Assembly: GCA_050253255.1 (NCBI GenBank)
Contig: JBFWJK010000064.1
Location: 1 to 16,220, forward strand
Length of the DNA: 16,220 nucleotides
Origin: JACKCP01 sp050253255
Lineage (GTDB): Bacteria > Desulfobacterota > Desulfobacteria > Desulfobacterales > JACKCP01
Reading direction: 5' to 3'
Shown: piece by piece, positions 1 through 6,248 of the stretch
How the letters are laid out: each line of letters begins with the position of its first letter
Numbering within the stretch: position 1 is the stretch's first letter
Position numbers and translations under genes: made by a program
Notes under the pieces: generated by a model
What the model was told of the DNA's origin: nothing
Database searches by the model: none
The model's input: only the letters and a program-made list of their open reading frames with translations

Positions 1-291
1 ACACCAAAAAAAAACTAATCAATTATATAAATTTATAATTTTCTCAAATATTGTTGAAAATCGCATTAATTACAAAATATTTTTTTCAATTTCCCTATCG
101 AACATACTTTAAGCTTTTCTATGCATCTTACATTTAATAATATTTCCTAAGTTGAGCGCTTCATATTTTTATAATAAAAATTTTTTAATGAATTAAGCTT
201 ATTATATTTATAAATACTGATAATTAATTCAAAAAAATTTTTACATACTATAAGAAAACAACCGGACATACAACCGGACATAGATTTAATA
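1..291. other. AT-rich stretch without a convincing gene
   Basis: This is very AT-rich DNA dominated by A and T runs. The only sizeable open frame (minus strand, about 147-344) is low-complexity, lacks a ribosome-binding site and runs through the tRNA terminator, so I do not call it a gene. The one structured element is a 12-bp tandem duplication at 259-282, listed separately. No promoter here is strong enough to call. Confidence 0.6.
259..282. repeat. Perfect tandem duplication of a 12-bp unit
   Basis: The unit caaccggacata occurs twice back to back (259-270 and 271-282) in otherwise AT-rich DNA, just beyond the tRNA terminator. Two copies are too few to suggest a function. It could be a slippage product or a pair of protein-binding sites. 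Confidence 0.8.
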
Positions 292-330
292 AAAACAAAA
301 AAGGCCTTCAGTAAAAACACTGAAAGCCTT
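292..330 (-). terminator. Rho-independent terminator of the tRNA-Arg gene
   Basis: Read on the minus strand, a 12-bp stem (arms 319-330 and 301-312, one G-T wobble) encloses a 6-base loop. It is followed by a T-rich tract (complement of the A-rich 292-300). It begins 8 bases after the encoded CCA of the tRNA, so it ends that short transcript. Confidence 0.85.
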
Positions 331-338
331 GTTGTTAT

Positions 339-415
339 TGGCACGCCTGGAGGGATTCGAACCCCCGACCTACGGATTCGTAGTCCGGCGCTCTATCCAG
401 CTGAGCTACAGGCGC
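339..415 (-). tRNA. tRNA-Arg, anticodon ACG
   Basis: The minus strand folds into a complete 77-base tRNA with an encoded 3' CCA (complement of 339-341). The acceptor stem GCGCCTG pairs with CAGGCGT, with a G-T at the outermost pair. The D arm is GCTC/GAGC and the T arm carries GGTTCGAATCC. The anticodon loop CTACGAA places ACG at complement 379-381, which gives an arginine tRNA for CGN codons. The loop matches that of the E. coli tRNA-Arg(ACG), whose A34 TadA converts to inosine. The outermost pair of the anticodon stem appears mismatched (C-T). The gene is monocistronic, with a terminator directly behind it, and diverges from tadA. Confidence 0.95.
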
Positions 416-429
416 AAAAAACTTTAATG

Positions 430-459
430 CATATAGACCAATGAGAGTGTCATTGTCAA
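430..459 (-). promoter_or_regulatory. Probable sigma-70 promoter of the tRNA-Arg gene
   Basis: On the minus strand there is a perfect -35 box TTGACA (complement of 454-459). An 18-base spacer leads to a -10-like TATATG (complement of 430-435). The predicted start lies about 8 bases before the mature tRNA 5' end at 415. The -35 is excellent and the -10 is only fair. Confidence 0.55.
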
Positions 460-572
460 TGTAAAAAAACCCCATTTAATTTAAAAAAATTATTTTTAAG
501 CCAAATTTGCTGTATTTTCAGAAATTCCTGCTATTTTTGATAATCAGGGTTGTATTTTTTTACAATTAAGAG

Positions 573-601
573 TTGACTCTTTGTTTGTCTCAAGATATCG
601 C
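573..601 (+). promoter_or_regulatory. Possible promoter of tadA-purA
   Basis: TTGACT (573-578) is a good -35 box. Seventeen bases later, TATCGC (596-601) is a poor -10. A second AT-rich candidate, TATAGA near 604, is too far from this -35. The position, about 25 bases before the tadA start, is sensible, but the match is weak. The upstream 480-565 region has T-runs spaced about 20 bases apart that might aid promoter bending. Confidence 0.3.
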
Positions 602-626
602 ATTATAGATTTGGGGTAATGTGCTG

Positions 627-1112
627 ATGTATGAAATTTTTATGAAACTTGCTTTGGAAGAAGCATTAAAGGCAAAAGCTGCGGATGAAGTTCCTGTTGG
701 TGCTGTTATTACAGACCTTGAAGGAAATATTATATCAAAAGGACACAACCTTGTTATAAGTGAAAACAATCCCTGTTCCCATGCTGAAATTAATGCCATT
801 AAAAAAGCTTCAGAAAAACTTTCAAACTACAGACTTCCAGATACTGTGCTGTACTCAACAATAGAACCCTGTGTTATGTGTATGGGAGCTGTTGTTCATT
901 CCAGGATAAATAAAGTTGTGTTCGGAGCATTCGACCGAAAATGGGGAGGATGCGGTTCTGTGTACAGCTTTCAGGAAAATAAAAATTTGAATCACAGACC
1001 TGAAATAGTTTCAGGAATTTTAGAAAAAGAATGCAAAAAACTTCTTCAGGACTTTTTTCTAAACAAAAGAAAGATTAAAAAAGGAGAATCAAAGTGTCCA
1101 GTATTGCCGTGA
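627..1112 (+). CDS. tadA: tRNA-specific adenosine deaminase TadA
   Basis: TadA is a zinc-dependent cytidine/deoxycytidylate-deaminase-fold enzyme. It deaminates A34 of tRNA-Arg(ACG) to inosine so that one tRNA reads CGU, CGC and CGA. From the ATG at 627 the protein has 161 residues, the usual length. It shows the EVPVGAVI strand near residue 21, the HAE motif (zinc ligand H52 and proton shuttle E54) and PCVMC (zinc ligands C82 and C85). I prefer ATG 627 because the protein then begins MYEIFMKLALEEA, as TadA proteins usually do, and the GGGG at 613-616 is better spaced for it. An in-frame GTG at 621 is the alternative. The 3' end overlaps purA by 19 bases, so the two genes are probably co-transcribed. 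The tRNA substrate gene lies divergently about 210 bases away. Confidence 0.93.
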   Translation: MYEIFMKLALEEALKAKAADEVPVGAVITDLEGNIISKGHNLVISENNPCSHAEINAIKKASEKLSNYRLPDTVLYSTIEPCVMCMGAVVHSRINKVVFGAFDRKWGGCGSVYSFQENKNLNHRPEIVSGILEKECKKLLQDFFLNKRKIKKGESKCPVLP

Positions 1113-2386
1113 TTGGAACCCAGTGGGGAGACGAAGGCAAGGGTAAAATAGTTGACCTCTTATCGGATCGTGCAGATTATGTTGTAAGGTTTCAGGGGGG
1201 AAACAATGCAGGCCATACAATGGTAATTAACGGCGAGTCGATAATAAGCCATCTTGTACCTTCAGGAATAATCCAGGGTAAAAGATGTATTATTGGAAAC
1301 GGAGTTGTTGTTGACCCTTCAGTATTATTGGAAGAAATGGATTATCTTCAGGAAAAGGGAATTGATGTATCACCTGAAAAGCTTTCCATCAGCGAAAAAG
1401 CACATATTATATTTCCTTATCATAAAATGCTGGATAATGCCCGGGAAGCCAGTGCCGGAGTCAATAAAATAGGTACAACAGGAAGAGGTATAGGCCCCTG
1501 TTATGAAGACAAGGCTTCTAGAAAAGGAATAAGGTTTGCCGAATTCATGGAAGACGGCATCTTCAGGGAAATGCTACAAATAAATGTTCAGGAAAAATCA
1601 AAAACATTAAAACATGTTTTTTCATACAGTGAACTGCCTGATTTTGATGAAATTTACAAAACCTATTCAGAATATGCAAAAAGACTTAAACCCTATGTAA
1701 AAAATATATCAGCCGAACTTGCATCCGCATTGAAAGGTGACCGCAAAATTCTTTTTGAAGGTGCACAGGGAACTCATCTTGACATAGACCACGGCACATA
1801 TCCCTTTGTAACCTCTTCAAATACAGTCTCAGGAAACATCTGCTGCGGTTCAGGAGTTGGACCAAAGGCAATTCAGGAAGTTCTTGGAATTGCAAAAGCC
1901 TACACAACAAGAGTTGGGGCCGGACCTTTCCCGACCGAACTTCTTGATGAAACAGGAGACTTTATACAGAAAAAAGGTGCAGAATTCGGAGCTACAACAG
2001 GAAGAAAAAGAAGATGCGGATGGCTTGATACTGTTGTATTGAACAACGCCATTCAGCTAAACTCGGTTACAGGAATCGTTTTGACAAAACTTGATGTTTT
2101 AGGCGGAATCAGACAGCTTAAAATCTGTACATCTTATAAAATCGGAAATGAAGTCACACCCTATTTCCCTGCTCTGGTTCAGAATGCGGCTATGGCTGTT
2201 CCTCAGTACGAAATCCTTGAGGGCTGGGATGAAGACATCAGCAGCGTAAGGAAGTTTGATGATTTTCCGCAAAACACAATAAGATATATAAGAAGAATTG
2301 AAGAAATCTGTGAAACCGAAGTAAAAATTGCTTCTGTAGGACCCGGAAGAGAAGAAACAATTGAAATAAAACCTTTGTTCAGGTAA
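1094..2386 (+). CDS. purA: Adenylosuccinate synthetase PurA
   Basis: PurA catalyses GTP-dependent condensation of IMP with aspartate to adenylosuccinate, the first committed step from IMP to AMP. At 430 residues it is full length for the family. Visible signatures are the P-loop-like QWGDEGKGK (residues 10-18, catalytic D13), GGNNAGHT with catalytic H41, GTTGRGIGP (127-135, IMP binding), a TKLDVL guanine-recognition segment and the C-terminal VGPGREETI. The start is a GTG preceded by AAGGAG at 1080-1085 with good spacing, inside the end of tadA. The overlap suggests translational coupling. A strong terminator follows the stop codon. Nothing about the protein is unusual. Confidence 0.97.
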   Translation: MSSIAVIGTQWGDEGKGKIVDLLSDRADYVVRFQGGNNAGHTMVINGESIISHLVPSGIIQGKRCIIGNGVVVDPSVLLEEMDYLQEKGIDVSPEKLSISEKAHIIFPYHKMLDNAREASAGVNKIGTTGRGIGPCYEDKASRKGIRFAEFMEDGIFREMLQINVQEKSKTLKHVFSYSELPDFDEIYKTYSEYAKRLKPYVKNISAELASALKGDRKILFEGAQGTHLDIDHGTYPFVTSSNTVSGNICCGSGVGPKAIQEVLGIAKAYTTRVGAGPFPTELLDETGDFIQKKGAEFGATTGRKRRCGWLDTVVLNNAIQLNSVTGIVLTKLDVLGGIRQLKICTSYKIGNEVTPYFPALVQNAAMAVPQYEILEGWDEDISSVRKFDDFPQNTIRYIRRIEEICETEVKIASVGPGREETIEIKPLFR

Positions 2387-2393
2387 AAATGCC

Positions 2394-2423
2394 GGCCGGT
2401 TTTTCAGTAAACCGGCCTTTTTT
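2394..2423. terminator. Terminator between convergent purA and the LUD gene
   Basis: A perfect 9-bp GC-rich stem (2394-2402 with 2409-2417, arms ggccggttt and aaaccggcc) closes a 6-base loop. It is followed by six T on the plus strand. On the minus strand it is followed, after GGC, by ATTTTTA, so it could also terminate the LUD gene, whose stop is at 2427. It fits best as the purA terminator with probable bidirectional use. Confidence 0.85.
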
Positions 2424-2426
2424 ATT

Positions 2427-3080
2427 CTAAAATCCCATATCTTTGTTGACCAGGATTACGCAAATTCTTTTTTCAGGAAAAGATTTTTCAGTTATAACCC
2501 ATGAGTTGCATATTCTTTCAGGACTGGAACAATCAGAACATACCGAAGTTTTTGCACAGGGTGTTTTTTTGTTGAGCCTCATTGTATTTACAGGTGCAGC
2601 ATATTTTTTTATCCGCTGAACACCCGAATCTATATCAGAAACAATCTTGTTTCTGCCGCAGATGATCACAACATTTTTTGGTCCAAAAGTTATAGCTCCC
2701 ACCCTGTTTCCGATCATATCCAGATTTATCAGTACTCCTGTTTCAGTAACAGCATTTGTTCCGGTAACAAAGAGGTCGCAGAGAAGAGCCTGTCTTCTGA
2801 GTTCAAGCATTTCATCCTTTGGTACTGACTGATCATAGGTGTCAATTATCTCAAGATCATTATAATTCAATAACTTTTCATATATACCTGATTCCTTGAA
2901 AGTCAGGGAGCCTCCCCAGGAAACCGAAGCAGGAGAAAGCTCAGTCATAATTTCATCAAAAAAAATTTTTGAAGCTTCATTGACATCTTCAGCAATAAAA
3001 ACATTGAAGTTATTTGCCATAAGATTTTCTTTTGTATGTTCAAGTTTTTTCAACCAGTACTGTTCTATTGCTTCATTCAT
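2427..3080 (-). CDS. LUD-domain (LutC/YkgG-like, DUF162) protein
   Basis: The 217-residue protein has the core signature of the LUD family: GNRVGAITFGPKNVVIICG (about residues 124-142), then NKI and a C-terminal cysteine cluster PCAKTSVCSDCSSPERIC with C175, C181, C184 and C191. LUD proteins include the LutB/LutC subunits of lactate oxidation, but many family members stand alone with no known reaction. No lutA, lutB or lactate permease is nearby, so a lactate role is not supported here. The cysteine cluster looks able to bind a metal or an iron-sulfur cluster, which is inference. The start is well supported by AAGGAG 8 bases upstream. Only 14 bases separate it from the upstream membrane-protein gene, so the two are probably co-transcribed. 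Confidence 0.8.
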   Translation of the reverse strand: MNEAIEQYWLKKLEHTKENLMANNFNVFIAEDVNEASKIFFDEIMTELSPASVSWGGSLTFKESGIYEKLLNYNDLEIIDTYDQSVPKDEMLELRRQALLCDLFVTGTNAVTETGVLINLDMIGNRVGAITFGPKNVVIICGRNKIVSDIDSGVQRIKKYAAPVNTMRLNKKTPCAKTSVCSDCSSPERICNSWVITEKSFPEKRICVILVNKDMGF

Positions 3081-3094
3081 TTTACAATCTCCTT

Positions 3095-4363
3095 TTATTG
3101 GCTGTTCTTATATACATAATCGATTTCCAGGATCATTTTTTCACAGGAAGTTTTTAAAATATAGAACACCAGAATATTTTTCCCGTATTCACTCCCTGCA
3201 AATGATAAAAAAGAATATGGTGACCGTGCTTTATAAACCTTTAAGAGAACTCTTGAATAGTTTGCAATTGTAAGCGATTTTTTAAATGTGTTTTTACCAT
3301 TCTTTAAAAACTGTGGTAAATATTTTTTTTGAAAATCATATGCTGAAAAAACAGATGATAATTTTATGTTGAAAAAGTATTTAACAATTCTTTTCCGGGT
3401 TAAACCGGATAATATCCTAAGCCAGTGAGCAGTTCTTTCAAGAATAAGCCCCACTTTTGCTTCTTTCAGCGGAGACCTTGAATTTTTGAAATAGATCGAT
3501 GAAATTATCAGAGCAGAATCAAAAAAAGCTTTTTTAAAACTTTCTTCAGTAGGAATAGTACCGAAAATTAAAGTTTTAAACAAAAGATCTTTTTTAATTT
3601 TTTTTAGTTTACTGTTTTTTAAAAGTTCTTTTTTTCCTGAAAAATTGAAATTCTGAGCTTTATCCGGCAAAGAAAATTCTTTTTGAATCTCACCTGAATA
3701 AACAGCTGCTGCGTTTTCTCCGGCAAAAATATAAATATCAGAAACAACAAATTTGACTATGCTCATTCTTAAAAGCGCCATTGAAAGAAAGACAAGAAGC
3801 CCCAGGGGATTGAACCACAGAATAATATTTAAAAGCGAGTAGTTCTTCCAGATAATTGCCAAAGAATTCAAGAATTTGTTTTTCATAAAAATATTTAAAA
3901 CATCAAAGCCGAAGTATAATTTTTTTATCTTAAGATTGTAAACTGCTCCAAGCGGTTTTCTTCTAAGAATACTCTCTATTTTTTGTGCGGTAATATTGGA
4001 AAAATATAAAAAATCACCAAGGCTTATTTCCAGCACAGAATTTTTCGCTGAAGGGTTGTAAATAAGTGAAATATTTTTTATAAAATCGAATAAGTCAATT
4101 ATATCAGGTTTGAAATAATAATTTTTTCTGTAAATTTTACTGCATTCCCTGTAAACATATGAATATGCTTCCTTCTGTTTTTCATCAGAACAGGTTTCTG
4201 CTCTTTCCCTGAGCCTGGAAAGCCTTTTTCCAAGGGAGAATCTCCATTCAAAAATTCCCTTGAATCTGACCAGCAAAATAAGGAAAAAAATACTGAACAA
4301 TGATATAATCAGTGCATATGCTTCAAAAAGACTTAACATAATAAAAAGATGCTCATAATCCAT
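3095..4363 (-). CDS. Unrecognised 422-residue membrane protein
   Basis: I do not recognise this protein with confidence. It has one clear N-terminal membrane segment (about residues 10-32), then a basic stretch. A soluble part of about 140 residues holds IYNPSAKNSVLEISLGDFLY near 101-120. A second hydrophobic block follows at about 175-200, and then a long, very lysine-rich C-terminal half. From memory, the 90-220 part, ending in a VYSGE motif, resembles the membrane-linked region of some DUF697-type GTPase proteins. No P-loop or other GTPase motif is present. The start codon lacks a good ribosome-binding site. The gene is divergent from the MoxR operon across 27 bases, so both promoters must lie partly inside coding sequence. 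It is probably co-transcribed with the LUD gene. An envelope role is suggested only by the membrane segments and neighbours. Confidence 0.7.
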   Translation of the reverse strand: MDYEHLFIMLSLFEAYALIISLFSIFFLILLVRFKGIFEWRFSLGKRLSRLRERAETCSDEKQKEAYSYVYRECSKIYRKNYYFKPDIIDLFDFIKNISLIYNPSAKNSVLEISLGDFLYFSNITAQKIESILRRKPLGAVYNLKIKKLYFGFDVLNIFMKNKFLNSLAIIWKNYSLLNIILWFNPLGLLVFLSMALLRMSIVKFVVSDIYIFAGENAAAVYSGEIQKEFSLPDKAQNFNFSGKKELLKNSKLKKIKKDLLFKTLIFGTIPTEESFKKAFFDSALIISSIYFKNSRSPLKEAKVGLILERTAHWLRILSGLTRKRIVKYFFNIKLSSVFSAYDFQKKYLPQFLKNGKNTFKKSLTIANYSRVLLKVYKARSPYSFLSFAGSEYGKNILVFYILKTSCEKMILEIDYVYKNSQ

Positions 4364-4390
4364 TAAAAATCATAAATAAAAGAGCTTATA

Positions 4391-5311
4391 ATGATAAACA
4401 GTCAAATAAAAGAAATTATTGATGAAGTTGAAAAGATTATACTCGGAAAAAGAGAGAAAATAGTTTTAAGCCTTACCTGCCTTCTGGCTGACGGTCATCT
4501 TTTGATTGAGGATCTTCCCGGAATAGGAAAAACTTCTCTGGCAAATGCACTTTCAACAGTAATGGGACTCAAATTCAAAAGAATCCAGTGTACAAGCGAT
4601 ATGCTCCCAGGGGACATTCTCGGCACCTCGGTTTTTGATCAGAAAAGCGGAAGCTTTACTTTCCATCCGGGTCCGGTATTTACACAGGTTCTTCTGGCTG
4701 ACGAAATAAACAGAGCAACACCCAAAACCCAGAGTGCCCTTCTCGAGGCAATGGAGGAAAGGCAGATAACAATTGAAGGGAGCACTTACGAACTTAAAAA
4801 ACCTTTTTTTGTCATTGCCACCCAGAATCCTCAGGAACAGGCAGGGACATTTCCCCTTCCTGAATCACAGCTTGACAGATTTCTTTTTAAAATCGACATA
4901 GGGTATCCTGACAGAGATTCAGAAAAAAAAATCCTCCTTGCAAAACATTCAATTTCCCATGAATCAAAATCTGCAAATCCTGTTCTTGATTCCAGATCAG
5001 CTTCAGAAATACAAAGAAAAATAAAGATGATAAAAGCAAGTGATCCTGTAATCGATTATCTTCAGAATATAATAGAATTTACAAGAAACTGCGGATACTT
5101 TAAAAACGGCCTTTCTCCAAGAGCAGGAATAAGTATTCTCCAGTCCTCAAAAGCATGGGCATATATTCATTCAAGAAATTTTGTCGTTCCTGAAGACATC
5201 AAGTCTGTGCTTCCATGGGCAGCTTCCCACAGACTTTTTCTCGAAAAGGAATCAAGGTTTATTAAAAAAAATCAAATTGAAGAGATTTTAAATGAAATTG
5301 AAGTTTCATAA
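4391..5311 (+). CDS. MoxR-family AAA+ ATPase
   Basis: This is a 306-residue AAA+ ATPase of the MoxR group. These are thought to act as chaperones that mature or activate partner proteins encoded beside them, often DUF58 and von Willebrand A-domain proteins. Visible motifs are Walker A (DLPGIGKTS, K47 T48), Walker B (LLADE, 101-105) followed by INRATPKTQSALLEAMEE, a sensor-1 region ATQNP, and the family-typical PLPESQLDRFLF. The length is typical. The start at 4391 has an AAAGAG ribosome-binding site 6 bases upstream. The 3' end overlaps the DUF58 gene by 20 bases, making this the first gene of a tightly coupled three-gene operon. Confidence 0.93.
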   Translation: MINSQIKEIIDEVEKIILGKREKIVLSLTCLLADGHLLIEDLPGIGKTSLANALSTVMGLKFKRIQCTSDMLPGDILGTSVFDQKSGSFTFHPGPVFTQVLLADEINRATPKTQSALLEAMEERQITIEGSTYELKKPFFVIATQNPQEQAGTFPLPESQLDRFLFKIDIGYPDRDSEKKILLAKHSISHESKSANPVLDSRSASEIQRKIKMIKASDPVIDYLQNIIEFTRNCGYFKNGLSPRAGISILQSSKAWAYIHSRNFVVPEDIKSVLPWAASHRLFLEKESRFIKKNQIEEILNEIEVS

Positions 5312-6248
5312 ATTTATTCAGAAAAAAATAAAAAGCAGGGCCAAATCCGCCCCTTTTAAAACAGGTAAAGGGCAGATATATATTCTTCCGACAACACCTG
5401 GCTTTATCTTTCTTTGTGTAATTCTTGTTATTTTTGCAGGATCATTCAATGAGAACAACAATATGGGGCTTTTATTCAGCTTTTTTCTTTTTTTTGTTTT
5501 TTTACTTTCAATAAAAGAAACAAGAAATTCCATTTTAAATCTCAAAATCAACTCAATAAAGATTGAAAACAGCTTTGCATTTTCAAAAGCAAAAGTTGAA
5601 TTTCACCTTAAAAACAATCAAAAAGAAAAAAAAGCTCTTCAGATATCATTAAATGACAGCATTACAAAAATAGATTCAATAAAACAAAACTCAAGCGTCA
5701 GAGCCAATCTTTTCATAGATTCAGAAAAAAGAGGAGTCTACAATTCACCTGTTTTCACTGTGTATTCAATTTTTCCCTATGGAATCTTCAAAAGTTTTGC
5801 TTACGCTTATTCTTCAGGAAAAATGATTGTCTACCCTGCTCCTGCAAAAGAATCTGTTTCTCTCCTTAATTTAAAATCGCTGATGGAAAATCAGGGAATA
5901 ATTCCTGACTCCAGTGCAAGGGATGATGAATTTAAGGGATTAAAAGAGTATGAAAAAGGAGACAGCATCAAAAGGATTTCATGGAAATCATATTCTAAAG
6001 GTCTTGGACTTTTTACAAAGGATTTTGGTGAAGAAAAGGACTTTGAGGAAATAATTATTTATTTTGACAAAATAAAGATTTCCGACACAGAACAAAAACT
6101 TTCAATGATATGCAAAACAATTCTTGATCTTGAATTATCCGGTATAAAGTACGGGCTTGAGATAAAAGAGACAAAAATACTTCCCGGTTCAGGAAGAGAC
6201 CATCAGGCCAAATGCCTTGAGGCTCTTGCGGAGTTTAAAGATGAATAA
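5292..6248 (+). CDS. DUF58-domain membrane protein
   Basis: The 318-residue protein has two N-terminal membrane helices (about 33-50 and 57-74). A beta-rich segment follows, then the DUF58 signature around 205-248: DEFKGLKEYEKGDSIKRISW followed by KSYSKG and a KDFGEE segment. This is the family's (D/E)xKGLREYxPGDxxRxIxWK pattern. DUF58 proteins are regular genetic partners of MoxR ATPases, and the C-terminal region is often related to a von Willebrand A fold. No enzyme activity is established. The start overlaps moxR and the stop overlaps tgpA by 8 bases, so the three proteins are probably made together and act at the inner membrane. Confidence 0.9.
   Translation: MKLKFHKFIQKKIKSRAKSAPFKTGKGQIYILPTTPGFIFLCVILVIFAGSFNENNNMGLLFSFFLFFVFLLSIKETRNSILNLKINSIKIENSFAFSKAKVEFHLKNNQKEKKALQISLNDSITKIDSIKQNSSVRANLFIDSEKRGVYNSPVFTVYSIFPYGIFKSFAYAYSSGKMIVYPAPAKESVSLLNLKSLMENQGIIPDSSARDDEFKGLKEYEKGDSIKRISWKSYSKGLGLFTKDFGEEKDFEEIIIYFDKIKISDTEQKLSMICKTILDLELSGIKYGLEIKETKILPGSGRDHQAKCLEALAEFKDE

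Noticed and set aside
147..344. 65-residue minus-strand open frame
   Set aside because: It runs through the tRNA terminator and the 12-bp repeat, has low-complexity composition and no ribosome-binding site. The cysteine-glycine repeat in it is just the tandem duplication read as codons.
339..415. Genomic island integrated at the tRNA gene
   Set aside because: No integrase, direct repeat of the tRNA 3' end or composition shift was found within the window. The 12-bp repeat is unrelated to the tRNA sequence.
1857..2042. Small open frames inside purA on both strands
   Set aside because: They lie fully within the well-supported purA frame, lack ribosome-binding sites and resemble no protein family.
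2427..3080. Lactate oxidation (lutABC) operon
   Set aside because: Only a LUD-domain protein is present. There is no LutA or LutB-like gene, permease or regulator within the window.
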